64,000 nucleotides of DNA from Evernia prunastri (Eukaryota; Ascomycota; Lecanoromycetes; Lecanorales; Parmeliaceae), in the NCBI GenBank assembly GCA_003184365.1, contig NKYR01000101.1, positions 62,481-126,480 of the forward strand. Reading direction: 5' to 3'. Numbering within the stretch: position 1 is the stretch's first letter; each line of letters starts with the position of its first letter. The notes under the pieces were generated by a model. The model saw nothing but the letters and a program-made list of their open reading frames with translations. It was not told where the DNA came from and made no database searches. A program made the position numbers and the translations under genes. Positions 11,184 to 23,305 of this stretch are shown here, piece by piece.

Positions 11184-11826
11184 TCAAAATTTAATGCTCA
11201 TTCTTATGGTTACAGTTCGATGACAATCTCCTTCTGGCTCAGTCATCGATGGACACCGTACCTCCTCGTATAGAGGCTGAACATTGGAGTAAGCCATGGC
11301 AATCTTTGCAGTGCGACAAGTCTTGCACCATGGGTAAAGTGTAGCCTTACCTCCAGCTCGGATTTTCTCTATATCACAGTATCGACATCCTTCCACGAAC
11401 GCCTGGAGTCTCTGCATCGCTTTCTCAACTTCTCGCCTTCCACTACGATCCACCACACTCTCCGCAACGGGATCAAACTCAGCGAAAGTCATCCGCACAG
11501 TCTTCGCCACCTCATCCGCAACAGCCTGAGCATCGCGCCTTCTAGCATAGAGCATCGGAATGAGCGGTTCAATCAAGCCCCGCGCGATCTCCTTCTTCAC
11601 CAAAAGCAAGTCATTGACATTGCAAACGTTGGCGTTCGTCAGATGCCACAGAGCGACCCTCCTTCGGTCCTGCGTCAGGTGGCGTGGCAAGCTCGATCTC
11701 GTTGCAGTACTCATTGAGGCAGGGCACCGCCCGTACAGCGCTGGTGCCGAGCCGATATTCCCATAGGTCTTCGACGGTGACGATTCGCCTGAAGACGTAG
11801 GCGTTGCTCCGCTTCGAATTTGCCAC
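11184..11826 (-). pseudogene. Hypothetical Cys-ribbon protein, frameshifted
   Basis: Two minus-strand frames in succession look coding. The first (about 11826-11650) has VTVEDLWEYRLGTSAVRAV and CLNEYCNEIELATPPDA. The second (about 11660-11184) has VALWHLTNANVCNVNDL, then a helical stretch and paired cysteines CRYC and CKTC about 25 residues apart, which suggests a small zinc ribbon. The switch near 11655 has no usable GT-AG intron, so a single-base indel is likely. A third frame upstream (11941-11827) might hold the N-terminus but could not be joined. I do not recognise the family. Confidence 0.4.
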
Positions 11827-12910
11827 GAAGAAGATTGTTTAGGACATGAAACTTTTGCGCTGCTCTACTGATCGAGGTTTTCATCCGATTGCTGTATGAA
11901 AGAAGGCGAACTCTGTTCGTTGTCTGTAAGCCATCGTCCACATCGATCTTTGTTGGCGATCGGCACTTCGATCCGTGACGTCAAGTCGACCCATCATGCC
12001 AACATAAATAGCTGACAGATTTCAGTATTATGTCAGCTCAAGCAGGAACAGTCGCCTTCGCCCACATGGAGCAAAAAGCAGCGACTCGAAGCCTCACGAG
12101 ACTCGCACGTGGCCACCAGATTGCGCCGAAAAGTCCATAGTCGCCAGCGTCCCGCTTCCTCGATTCCGTATGACGCGGTAATAGACTATCCTTTTTTGCC
12201 AGGACCCAAAGTGTTTGCGTCTATGCTAAGTATTCGGATCGAGTGTCCCTACGCAATTTCTTTTACACACCTGTTGAACCGCGTGACGACATTCTCACGG
12301 ACTTGGTCCACGTGCTAATTCACCTTAAATGGTCAGGCGCAAAATGCTGATTCGAGGCCGTTAATGCGTCTGCTCTGGCCGCGTAGGTTCTCAAGTAACT
12401 CGTTGCGTGATGTTAGACCGGTGCCGGATGGGGGATGTGGATATCATGCCCATGGGTCGCATTGGTGAACGCACGGCGCAGAGGTGGAGGCGGATGGTAC
12501 ACTATGGCGGCTACTCGTGTGGATGCCATTATTGCGAGAGAAGTGTTCAAGTGGGATTATCATTTGCAATCGCTGCGTCTCCCCGCGGTTCAAAAAAGTT
12601 CTTACTCAGGTACGCGGCAAGCTTTATATGATCAATGATGATCCGTACATTTAGCCCCTGCTAGCGTGGTCCACCCCAACACAGGGACATTTAGGCCTGC
12701 AATATCGCTTGCTAACCGATGCAGACCTGCAATATCGTTTAGCAAGCGCTATTACCATGCAACCAACACCATGCCATGCGGCCGACTAACCCAAGTCCCA
12801 CTGTGGCGAAAACGGTTTCTTATATCATTGGCGCATGCGTGATTCCCTCTGACCAGTGTGTCTGCTTAGTGATAATTTACGCTGCGGCAAACAGCCCCTC
12901 ACTTACTGAA
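11827..12910. other. Intergenic between divergent Cys-ribbon ORF and P450
   Basis: No firm gene. It should include the P450 promoter just left of 12911. Near 12695-12745 the phrase CCTGCAATATCG is present twice (ATTTAGGCCTGCAATATCGCTTGCTAACC, GCAGACCTGCAATATCGTTTAGCAAGC) as a short imperfect direct repeat. Confidence 0.4.
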
Positions 12911-14918
12911 ATGGTTTTTGTTTCTCTCCAAACGATAGGCTGGACTGGTCTAGCGGTAATACTGTACAATGTATCACTGGTGATTTATCGCTTGTATTTC
13001 CACCCGCTTGCTAGGTTCCCAGGCCCAAAAATCGCGGCTGCAACAGCATGGTGGGAGTGCATCCAAGATCTCTTTGGGGGTCGTCAAGGAGGAGACTACA
13101 TCAACCAGGTCGAGCAGATGCATAATGACTACGGTGCGACATGACAAGAGATGCTCGTTTTCCAGAAGATCGTATCCTCTGACACGAGCTCAAGGTCCTG
13201 TTGTGCGCGTTACACCCGATGAAATTCATGTGAAGGACTCAGAATGGTCGCACGTCCTTTACGCGGGTCCTGGGCACGTGAGGGATAAGGATTCGTCTTT
13301 AGCACATGCTGCCGGGACCGCACATGGAAGCACGTTGAATAACACAACCCCAATATTTATATACAACGAGGGCTAATTGGGAGAGAACAGCGTTTGGCTC
13401 TGTGTCGCATTCAGTCCATCGACGTCGCCGGATACCGGTCAGCTCCTACTTCTCCACCACATCCGTCCACGAACTCCAACGCAAGGTCTGGGAGGGAGCC
13501 GGGCACTTGTGCGACGTGCTACGCGGACATCACGAAGCAGATCGAGTGGTGAATGGCAGAGCGACGTTTCTCGGATGGGCCAATGACACGCTGAGAAGCT
13601 GTGCCTTTGGGAAAAGTTTGGATCTGTTGGATCATTCTGATCGAGCAGTGCAATTCGATAATGTCTTCAAGGCGTTCGGTGCATTCTATCCCATCCTGAA
13701 GCAGTGCGAATGGATGATTCCGGCTGCGTTGCAGTTGCCGATTACTCCACTCAGGTATATCTGCTCCCCTTTGGCAGCGCTCTTGACTGTACGCAAGGTA
13801 TGTTCGTTCCGGGACGAAAGTAGAAGAATTTGTGCAGGGGGGAAACAGACCTGATGTTGTTATCGCAGGAAATGATTGACCTCGCCCAAAAGGCTCGAGC
13901 GGAGCACAGAGAGATGAGGATTGCAGAAAACACGGGAAGCAGCAAGACAAACAAAGAGCAATACTTCCACAATCTCTACCACGCTCTCCTCGCCAGCAAC
14001 CTCCCGGAAGATGAAAAGCGACCGGAGCGCATCGCACATGAAGGTTTCGAGATCCTACTCGCGGGAAGTGATACAACCGCTCGGACCATGGGAGTTGCCG
14101 TATATCATTTGATTGCGAATCCGCACATTGCGCAAAGACTGAGAGAAGAGTTGAAGACTGTGATGCCCAGACCGCAGGATACAGTTGAGTTGAAAACACT
14201 AAACGCGCTACCCTGGTTGGTCAGTCTTCAATGATAGGGGATGAATGTACGTCAATCACGCTGACAAATGTCGTTTTACGAAGGGTTCCGTCATCAAGGA
14301 GTCACTGCGAACTGGCAAAGTCACCGACCATAGACTCAGCCTCATTGCCACCGAGGAGGTATTGCGGTATCAAGATTGGCTCATACCAGCGGGTGTAAGA
14401 GCCGTTCCTGTCCCCTTTGGACGTATGGTGTCCATGAACCCCCCGATCGCTAACTGACTGTTACGTCCACGTAGACCCGCGTCTCTATGACGCTAGACCG
14501 CAACTCCTACGACACCAAATTCTTCCCCGAGCCCAGGAAATTCGCTCCGGAGCGCTGGCTCCAAGACGAAGAGACCGTAGCGGCCATGGACCACGTTTTC
14601 ATGCCCTTTGCCGCCGGTACCCGCGGCTGCCTTGGCATGCAGTGCGTTTGCCCCCCTTTACACCCACCCACCCCCTCTCCTTTCTTTTCTTTCATGATCA
14701 AAATGGGTCGACTGACTGTGACACACTGGTTCGCAAACAGTTTCGCAAAAGCAGAACTCCACATCGGCCTCGCGCGCATGTTTAGACAGTTCGACTTCGA
14801 GCTGTACGATACGGTGCGGGAGAGGGATATCGATCACACGTGGGCGCATATCGCCGGGGAGCCGGACAAGGGTGGGAAGGGGTTGCGGTTCAAAGTGAAA
14901 GAGGTCTTTGAGGGTTGA
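12911..14918 (+). CDS. Cytochrome P450 monooxygenase, trichodiene-oxygenase-like
   Basis: Seven exons: 12911-13133, 13195-13333, 13386-13797, 13869-14219, 14284-14394, 14475-14641, 14741-14918; 526 residues, all junctions in phase. I chose the ATG at 12911 because it begins directly with the membrane anchor (LAVILYNVSLVIYRLYFHPLARFPGPK), standard for microsomal fungal P450s; an in-frame ATG at 12776 would add 45 atypical residues. Motifs in order: I-helix LLAGSDTTART (O2 activation), helix K KESLR (ExxR), FFPEPRKFAPERW (PERF region), heme loop FAAGTRGCLG with the Cys ligand. LYAGPGHVRDK and AHAAGT are typical of the trichodiene-oxygenase-like group of secondary-metabolite P450s. The intron at 13334-13385 has a weak donor (GTTGAA), the rest are standard. 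Bound to the ER; needs P450 reductase. Substrate unknown; no biosynthetic partner gene lies next to it. Confidence 0.88.
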
Positions 14919-16516
14919 TGTAGGCGAGGGTGGAGACATTCGGGCAATCACTAATCCCCGCGGGAAGGTCCATGTCTGGGCATACGCGATCTTGGAGACA
15001 ATGGGTTTTCGCGCTCTTGGATTTGTACATTCGTAGCTTTTGTCTATTCGATTCGATGTCGAAAGTTGTAGAGTAATGGCCCTAAGAAGAGTTCTCTCGG
15101 GCTTCTTAATCGCTACAAATCTCCCACTATCTCGATTGAGATCCCTGCGATGAATGGCACGGACCAACACCGGCTCGCGACAAACGTAGCGACGGCGACG
15201 GAAGCGGGACCGCCGCGGCTGGAACTTGGAAGTGGCGGCATCGGTGCCCTGGTTCCGCAAGGAAAATCCGCCACGGTGAAGCGCTGCTGCGCCCAACCCC
15301 GATCCGGTCTGGTATATTCGCCGTCTTGCACTCAGTATCGCCCCGGGCCAATCGCGCGATGGCTGCCACTACTCCGGCACCTCCAGCCAGCCCTTCGACA
15401 TCAAAGTTCAAACACGCGCTTGACTTGTGGGATCCTACCTTTGGCGCGAATGGCGATGGTTGCACCGCTGTTTTTTCTTTTTTCTTTTTTTCTTTGCTGG
15501 GTACTGGCGCTGCGGTGGAGTTACGGGTCCGTCGATTGTAGACATTACGACTATCATCGGTCCAATTCAATCATGACATCAACACAGACTTAGCAAGATC
15601 ATCGCTCTTCCCGTCGAGTTCGAAGAAGAGTAACCATCCTTGGGAGTCTACCATGGACGGGCGCGAAATCCCGTTGGATCCTCTAGGTGTCCTGGTCGGT
15701 CATAGCAATGTCGCTCTCGCGGAGCGAACAACGCAACGATATCTGCAAAACGTCAATCCCGCCTCGTGTTTAGGAGAGCATCCGGATTACTTGTCATGCA
15801 ACGGTCTCAAGGACGACTGTCTTTCATGCAGAAAAGCTGCACCGACAAGGCACCGCGACCAAACCATATCATCTTCAGGTGCTTGAGCTTCCCTCTACCG
15901 CAGTCAGCGCCTTAGTCTCTGGCCACATAGGATAGCCTCCAGTTGTGAGATATCAAAGACACCATCGTCTTCGCACAACCTATCACGCGTGATTCATAAT
16001 CGTATGGACCATCAATAGAAGACGAGCACTTCGAAGCCGCAGCAACTCGCCTACTGCGCATGAACGATGAGCGGTCCGCGACCTGAGGGTCGTCACGCAT
16101 AATACTCAAGGCCGAGTTAAAGAGTCTGGGGCAGCTATTGTTACTACTGCGCCCGGAGGACGAACGCTGGAGAGATGGGCTATTCATGTAGCCTGCAGTA
16201 TTACGTACGGGAACGAGGACAATTTGGAGCTCTTTTATGGTTCGACCTCTTTCACTTTGACATAACTTCTTCGGGCTTACCACTTTATCTTCAGGTTACT
16301 GGAGAAGGTGCAGAAAGAGGCATTGTATGATAGTTGTGAAGATCGCTTGCTACGTGTTGTGGATATAGGCGCAGCTGAGCCGTGTCGATTCACGAAAAAC
16401 ATACTCATTATGCTCATCGACCAGACAGCGGTACCCGCGCAAACATGAGATTCCCCGACTCAAATTGATACTATGACAACAAATATACGGCTGATACCTC
16501 TTCAAGAAACGCAGGT
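14919..16516. other. Intergenic, no firm gene
   Basis: Open frames on both strands are short and without motifs. A plus-strand ATG at 15360 opens MAATTPAPPASPSTSKF, which looks like a plausible fungal N-terminus followed by a T-rich stretch, but no second exon was found. A short Cys-containing frame lies at 15653-15886. Neither is supported. Confidence 0.4.
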
Positions 16517-17497
16517 ATGGGCTTTTTGACATTGAGATCCTCTTTTTTCCTCAATGTTCTTCTTCCACCCTTTGCGACCGCCATGGATGCAAGAGCTTTG
16601 AACGCAAGCATCCTCAACCCTTTAGACAAATCTCTTTCTCTCAGTACCAGCACACCAATCTGCACCGATTCACTTCACGCCCGCGAGCTAGATCTGGAAC
16701 GAGTCAATTACCGCGACTGTATACCCCTCCTGAACGAAATCCTCCTCGACCCCAACATAAACGACCGAAATCAGTACAGTGGAAAGACTGCCTATCAAAG
16801 CCACCTCTATCACACCTGCTCGATAACCCTGCTTCCTCAATCCGTGGACGGAGATGATACCTTCTGGGGCTACCAGATTGCGATCGCAGCGGCAACAGCG
16901 ATAAAGCAATGCGTCGAGGAGTCGGTGGATCAGTATGGTGGCACCGAGTTTACGACTTCGAGCCAACTGTTCTATGCGCAGGTGAAGAATCTAGGAGATG
17001 GAGGTAAGGAGGAAGCAAATGTGTGGGCTACCTCCCTGGAAACGAGCCCCATCGAAGACATGCTACTTCCAACCAACGATATCGACACTGCTCTCCTCGT
17101 TCCAAACCCATCCACTACCACTCCCACATGTCAGATCAGCAAGTCTCAGTACCAATTCCTCCGTCCGGTTCGAACCCTCGACTGCTACCACCTCTTCTAC
17201 AACATTCTCACCGACCCGACCGTTGAGCGTCGCGTCGTTCTCCGGGGCCTGTCGCCTCTCAGGTACGAAAGGTACGGCACCTGCACGTTGCAACTGAGGG
17301 GTTTCAGCGCCATTGCTGCGGATAAGATCGCGTATGTTGCGTTGCTGCTTGCTGCGGTTAGTATCGTGCAGAGGTGTATGGTCGAGAGCGCTTTGGTGCT
17401 GGGGGGAGCGATCAGCGTGGGGACGAGGGGACAGTATTTTGTCAGGATCTTTAATTCCATTGGAACAGACCCCCGAGGGGTGGTTCGGAGTGAGTAG
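16517..17497 (+). CDS. Secreted protein with two tandem four-cysteine modules
   Basis: Uninterrupted frame of 326 residues. The N-terminus (MGFLTLRSSFFLNVLLPPFATA) is a credible signal peptide. Two halves repeat one plan. Module 1 has Cys 49, 68, 101 and 132; module 2 has Cys 205, 223, 256 and 287. The spacings 33 and 31 are identical, the first is 19 versus 18, and a Gly-Gly follows the last Cys by nine residues in both. Shared motifs are DC-x3-L-x3-IL-x-DP, then TC-x-I/L-x-L, then a hydrophobic helix with C-x-V/M-E-S, then a GQ/SQ-x-Y/F strand. Similar secreted Cys modules occur singly in many plant-associated ascomycetes; their function is unknown to me. Two disulphides per module would be expected. 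Could be an apoplastic effector, which is inference. Confidence 0.72.
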   Translation: MGFLTLRSSFFLNVLLPPFATAMDARALNASILNPLDKSLSLSTSTPICTDSLHARELDLERVNYRDCIPLLNEILLDPNINDRNQYSGKTAYQSHLYHTCSITLLPQSVDGDDTFWGYQIAIAAATAIKQCVEESVDQYGGTEFTTSSQLFYAQVKNLGDGGKEEANVWATSLETSPIEDMLLPTNDIDTALLVPNPSTTTPTCQISKSQYQFLRPVRTLDCYHLFYNILTDPTVERRVVLRGLSPLRYERYGTCTLQLRGFSAIAADKIAYVALLLAAVSIVQRCMVESALVLGGAISVGTRGQYFVRIFNSIGTDPRGVVRSE

Positions 17498-18520
17498 GGT
17501 GGCCCGATTGCTTGTAGCATGGTCTTGTTTTCGCCTGCAACTTGCAAGGGTGCTCGTTCCGCCTGCGCGTCATTCAGAATTTATATCTCATAGCGATCTA
17601 GTGTCTGACTATGAATTCCTACTGGGAAGCTATCGCGCTGCTGTTGTCGTCGTCGTGGAGGGAAGTAATGTGAGTTAGTGCTGCTTTTGTTAGGATTGGC
17701 ATGTGTACGGTGCGGAAATTCTAAAAGGGACGAAGGGGTAGAAATCCTCAATGACAGATGATGACACCTGGGCCTATGCGCAAAGGCGTCGAGCTCGCCA
17801 GATCTGAGATTCCCTTCCGCCTCAGATTTGATACTCGACTGCTCTGGTCGGAGTACGCCTCATTGTGCTTTGCGAAGTACTGATTTACCATCAAATAGAG
17901 TGCTGGCAGGATACCCATACCCAAGAGTCTTTGTGGAGATATGGACTTGTCCAGTAGTGCAGATCATGTGGGAATTGGGCTGTGTGAAATGAGGAAATTC
18001 TCAGCAATACTACTCTCTGGCGCTGCTACACAGGCAAAGCCGGAAACAGTTTACCTAGATCACTGTATGGATCGCTTTACTGGTTGGCTACTATTTGAAG
18101 AACTACTGACTCCCTATGTATGTGTGTATGGCGCAGTCGAGCACGTTGTGGATTCGAAGGGCGGATGGGTGGCTAAGGCGAGGACATTTGTTTTCTAGTT
18201 GGGTTTTATCTAATTGTGTTCCACATTCCGTTACCAAATTTGACTGATACTCTGGATGTTGCCGAAAAAATAGTACTAGGCATTTGATACAAGATGTCTA
18301 ATGTCGAAGGAGCGCCGCTAATGTGTCTCGATGCCGGTTCCGATTGATGCTCCCTCCTTTCTCGACCCATTCCCTGCTTCTCGACCTAACTAACCTGACA
18401 ATTTGGCAGCGAGTCACTGATAGTCCGAATAGTAAGAGAGCCATTTCTGCACTTCTAACCTGCCCGCTCAGCGAAGAACACAATGAAAGAGCATGGACTA
18501 CATACCCCAACACAGCCTAC
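17498..18520. other. Intergenic
   Basis: No recognisable gene. A plus-strand frame at 17941-18198 (85 codons) is isolated and without motifs. Confidence 0.4.
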
Positions 18521-18817
18521 TCAGCCCCACACTCCAGATAGAGGGTTCTCATGGTGTCGAGCCAGAAGGCTGGCGACGTTGACACACTGAGATTCAGTCA
18601 GCATGCCAAAAACCAATCCCTCGACGTTCAAGGATGGCTTCTTCAAGCCAGAGCCCAGCAAGCTTAAGGGCAAAAGGAAAGGGAGCCAATTACCGCGTCT
18701 AATGATCACGGGCAAGATGCAAGTGAGTAGGGGTATTATGATCATTACGATTAGCTGCAGGAGAGACAAGATGTCTTGTCGTGGCCAAGATTGTGAAGAG
18801 GCTTGAGGAGGATTCAT
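18521..18817 (-). CDS. Possible small membrane protein, weakly supported
   Basis: A 98-codon frame starting at ATG 18817 contains a convincing hydrophobic segment, LLQLIVMIIIPLLTCILPVI, then a basic break and a second hydrophobic stretch WLPFLLPLSLLGSG. It has no known domain. It may be a short exon of a longer gene, as neighbouring minus-strand frames continue on both sides, or chance. Listed for completeness. Confidence 0.22.
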   Translation of the reverse strand: MNPPQASSQSWPRQDILSLLQLIVMIIIPLLTCILPVIIRRGNWLPFLLPLSLLGSGLKKPSLNVEGLVFGMLTESQCVNVASLLARHHENPLSGVWG

Positions 18818-19200
18818 GGCGAGCGGCTGCCGGTATTAACTCGATTCTGTGTTGGGCAGGTGGGACGAATATATATGTGTTCAACGCGATGGTGGGCATG
18901 GCTATGCCTCCGATACATCCATGCGTGCGCAGCGGTAGGTTCGTGTACCTCTCCTGAAAAATGACTAGTCTGTTTAGGGATGTCGGAAGCCAGACGCTAG
19001 TGACGCTAGCCCGCAATGGGTCGTCGGAAGGTCGTGCTCATTTTGGAGTGCTTACTTGACGCATCCTCTCCCTCTAATCCTCCCGTTACCATCTGCTTCT
19101 CTATCTTCTTTGAGGCGGCTTTTCTCCGTCAGCAAACCATTTGCCGGCTCAGTGTTTCTCAATTGCCATAAATATACATTATAGACCTGATATACTTGTC
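18818..19200. other. Promoter region of the Zn2Cys6-like gene
   Basis: No gene of its own. The plus-strand stretch 19060-19170 is pyrimidine-rich (CCTCTCCCTCTAATCCTCCC, TTCTCTATCTTC), as often seen near fungal transcription starts, 30-140 bp before the ATG at 19201. Confidence 0.4.
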
Positions 19201-21956
19201 ATGGCTGATTCGCAATCGAGCGGCGGTCATTCCAATGACCTAAGTCTTGAGCAGATTTTTGACCTCAAAGCTTACTACCAGGAGGATGATGCCGTGGCTG
19301 TATCCCCCGGTCGTACCGCCAGATCTGAACTTCTCCAGGAACAAGAACTATCTACAATGCCGGCAGCCTCACCTTCTGCCGAAGAAAGTGTTCCAACGGA
19401 CAATTTATTTGAATCCATAACCGACCTAGGGACTAAGTCCCAGTACGGTCATGATCAACTTCCTCGAACGAACTGCCAATTCGACGCGATAGAAGATATT
19501 GACGGTGAGCTTGAGAAAAAGCATTTCGACAAATATCACTACTATCACAACAGACACAGCCAGAGCTTCATATATCCCAAGAACCCCACTCCAATGCACG
19601 CGGTGATAGTCGAGCCTTGGTATCCGATCCCGGAAACATCTTGCACGATAACAATCAAAGCATGGGATTATTTGTGGCCCCCGCTCGTCTCTTATCCTCC
19701 GAGGCTGCCAACAACTACAGCAGTACGCCAGTGGGGCATTCCTCTCTGGGGGCGGATGGGGTATATAGCCATCTCAACATGACTTCCACAAGTCCTTCTT
19801 CCTTCGATCCCGCCAACTTGTCATACAGTATGCCTACAAAGCCATATAATGTTGAAGCCACTTCTCAACTCGGAACGCCAGGCTCAACGGTTCTCCCTTC
19901 CTCAAATCTGACAGTCGCATACCCAACATCAGCTGAGTCATCAGACAACCAGTATCCCCATCCTACCAAGTCATTCGGGGATACGAACGCACTCTATCAA
20001 ACCTCGCCCAGCAAGGCTCAAGGCATTGGCAAGGCTACCCGAAAGAGGCCTAGATCATCTCAGCCGACCGAGGAACAGATATCTACCATTCAACGAAACT
20101 TGTCTAAGCGAACAGGAATACCCGAAGGGTCTCTTGGTGCGTTCTGTTTCAGCCAAGCCCTTGTAAACAAGCGTCCTCGTACAAATTCGCAGACGCAGAA
20201 CAAAAAACAGGTTGAGAACGCTGGTGGTTCTTGCTTGTTGTGCTTCTTAGATAAGAAACAGGTAATTTCCCCTCCCTGGTCTGAGCCTGTGTCATCATAT
20301 TCGATCCTTATCAGTCTGGCAGTGCTCTGGTCAGCGTCTTTGTCAGTATTGCAGAGAATTCTGGCAGAAACGTGTCGGTAATCCGACGGCTTTCAAGTGG
20401 ACGTGTGACATCCGCTCAAAGTTAACCGACTTCGAAACTACTTTCGAACCTCCCTTGAGTATGAGTAACCCCGTAACCTTACCATATAGACAAGATTAGC
20501 TAAACCCATGTTAGAGACCCTGCCAACCGAGGTACGAAATCCGAATTTCGTTTTTAGAGGAGACACCGATTCTTTCGCATTTATGAAAACGTTCGGCTTT
20601 TTGTTCGAATTGGTAGACAGCCTTGAACCACAGAGGCTCACAGGTTTTTGGAGAACAAGTCATAAATCCAAAAAGCTCACCGAACCGGACCTGTTCATGT
20701 ATACTCACAGCATCATTCGCTTCAAAGACATTCTTCTCTATTTTGTTCCTGGTCTCCGGGACGTTTTACCAATGGTCGAATGGACTTTCAAAACCTCAGC
20801 CCACATTGTGCTCTTGTTATGTGATCATGCGCACAAGGTGCCTCATAGAAGTGCATTCATCTGTGTGACTGCTCTGGTCCTTGATGAGATTAAACATCTC
20901 AAGGGGACGCAGACTGTGGATCCCTCATTGTTAGACCACGTGCAAGCGATGTTAGAATGCCGCCTGACGGTCTTCTGCGCCCGCACATTCGACTTCAACG
21001 GATCTGGAAAGCTCAAGCATAATTCAGAACAGAAATTGGCTGCAGCGGTCACTGACTACGTGGGGGCATCGATATGCCTGCCTCCTCACTACCGTGGCCG
21101 CTCGTCCGAGCTTCGCTACAGAATACGCGTATCAAAGTTGCCATATTTTCGCAAGACCAACCCAGAACCCCCGGCATGCTTGCTCAATCGGTCCGCAAGT
21201 ATTAGATGCGACCTCGAGACTCCACATATCCACAAATGCTGCTGCGGCTGGATCTTGGATAGTATTCCACCTGGTGTCCTAGCTTTCTCCGGCTACTCTG
21301 TGGAATCATTCGCGCACGACATCGGCACGGGACATTGTACAGTCAATTTTGCAGGAATCAAAAAGGTCCTTGAAACTAGCAGCTTCATAACGGTATTTGG
21401 AATTTTAGGCAAGAGTCTGAGGCTGCAAGAAATAACGGCCCTCATTCAAGAAGCGCTGTACTTTTTCCTATGGATGATCTTTTCGTGGGAAGACTGTTGT
21501 CAAGTCAAGGAGAAACTTTGTCTAACAGATGACCAGCTCGGCGTTCAGGCCAAAGAACATTGTCGGATTCTATATCAATGCAGCCTAATGGTGGCAGTTA
21601 ATTTTTTGATCGACTTCTGGTCTGGGCTATCTTATAAAAGGTTGTCTGCGATACTCGAGACTAGAGACCCTGATCATAGAGCCTATGAATTGGTTTCAGA
21701 GTTCCAATCCTGGAAAGAGAGCAAACAGGTTCTTGAGGAGCATATCCGTGTTATAGTTGCATTACATGTTATCAGACGAGATATGATGACGAAGTCTGCT
21801 TTGGGGGAACAAGCAAGCCGTAGCGAAGGAGAAAGCTCAATAGCTCCGGAAGCTGACCATCCTGTGTCAGAAAATTCAGGTTAGTCATCTGTTGAAGATA
21901 GTGATGTGGAAAACGGTCTCTGATTCATGACAGTACAAGAAGAAGGGCAGGAGTAA
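19201..21956 (+). CDS. Atypical Zn2Cys6-like putative regulator
   Basis: Five exons, all in phase: 19201-19504, 19564-20261, 20323-20458, 20515-21879, 21934-21956; 841 residues. Introns have GTGAGC, GTAATT, GTATGA and GTTAGT donors. The first ~300 residues are acidic and Ser/Thr/Pro-rich, then a basic nuclear-signal-like patch (KATRKRPRSS). The cysteine block spans the exon 2/3 junction: Cys 325, 328, 335, 341, 344 and 362, that is CX2CX6CX5CX2CX17C. The first five Cys fit the Zn(II)2Cys6 binuclear cluster (usual pattern CX2CX6CX5-12CX2CX6-8C), but the last gap is too long and basic residues between Cys 2 and 3 are few (DKK). The remaining ~480 residues are helical with many Cys and resemble the uncharacterised C-terminal half of ascomycete proteins carrying such N-terminal clusters. 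A nuclear regulator is the best guess. Confidence 0.75.
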
Positions 21957-23305
21957 GAGTCTCGTCGGAAAGACTGATATCACCCAAGCGTATGACCTTA
22001 GCACCACAGGACATTGTATCGACAAGTGTTTTACTTGCTAGAGTACCTCAAGATACAAAGAAACGAAGCTTATGAATTTCACAAGATGAGACGAAATGCC
22101 GCGTATGCCGTCCGCTGTGCTACTGCTTACCGCCCGTCAACCAGATCAGTAGTGTAAAGATCAAGGGAGCCACAGCAAGCCAATTCCACTCTCTTGACAC
22201 TTACCATCGTGCTCCATCACCTCAGCTCACCTTACATTCATCCATCACACAGCCTTCGTCTCTTACCCTCTTTGCCCAATAATCAAGCGGTCCGTCCGTC
22301 GAAAAAACAAAAACAAATACAACCGAAAAAAAAAAATCCCGAGAGTACACCAGACGCGTCAGTGTCTCGACGCCGCTACTGACCGCTATAAGCCTCATCG
22401 CCAAACTCTAGACTAAAGGGACAGACGCGACCCGCTTTGACTTCTCTCGGATCCCTCAGTAGGTCGTAGTGTTGTTCCTCGTGTTGTCCTCTAACGTATC
22501 TCTCACACACTTTACGAGCCAGGGAATATAGCTCTCATGGCTGCTCCTCGAAGTGGGGGAGGTGAAGCAACATCTGGCGAAGATATGGGTAATGCCGGAG
22601 GGGGACAAAGGGATTGGGGATTGGGTACGCGGTCCGAAGGTTATCGGGTTGGCACGGGTGGACTTGGGCATGGCAAGGTAGAAGAATTAGGGAGAGAATG
22701 TATTAATGGAGTTTCTGGACTGGTTGGCTGATTTGGAGACAATGCAGATAATTGTTAGGTTTGGGATACGCTGGAGGGAGAGATTTGTAACGAAGCAAAT
22801 GTCTCTTTTCCGAGCTGCTGAGAGTATACATCCACGACTGATGCACCGGGTCATACTTTGCACTCAAGATTTCCCCCTTTCCACGAAGATACCTGTGCCA
22901 TCTTTTACCCATACTTGGTCGCCATCTAAGTACTTTCTCGGCTATGACTTTGTCACATCTCCTTGTCAGCTGCCAAGATTTAACTACCAAGTGAGCTTAC
23001 ATATCGATGGCTAGGTCTGTGGCCCGCAGCTGCTTCACTGCTTATGCTACTTGGCTTATTGAAGATGGTCTCGCTCGAACCGGTAAATCGAGATTAGGCT
23101 CCATCTATGCTCTATCCAGCTTCGTTGAATTACAGATGTATCTTAGAGGTGTCTACCGAATGTTGAGTGGATCATTCATGCCGCCCTGCCGCTCGCACGC
23201 GCCTCTCACGCTCATGCGCTCTCTGTCTGGCTCCTTCAGGAGAGAACTTTCCCCATTCTCGTCGGGTTGGATCCCCAAACTGCCAGGTGTCTGCTAGATC
23301 CTCAT
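21957..23305. other. Intergenic
   Basis: No firm gene. A plus-strand ATG at 22537 opens a Gly-rich 64-codon frame (MAAPRSGGGEATSGED) with no homologue I know. A run of ten A lies near 22326-22336. The right end is the 3' flank of the NLR gene. Confidence 0.4.

Noticed and set aside
13519..14199. 226-codon frame antisense to the P450
   Set aside because: Spans exons and introns of a well-supported P450, and shows no motif of its own.
7343..14918. DHA1 transporter plus P450 as a secondary-metabolite cluster
   Set aside because: They are over 3.5 kb apart with no core enzyme between or beside them; the only PKS is 37 kb away and dead.
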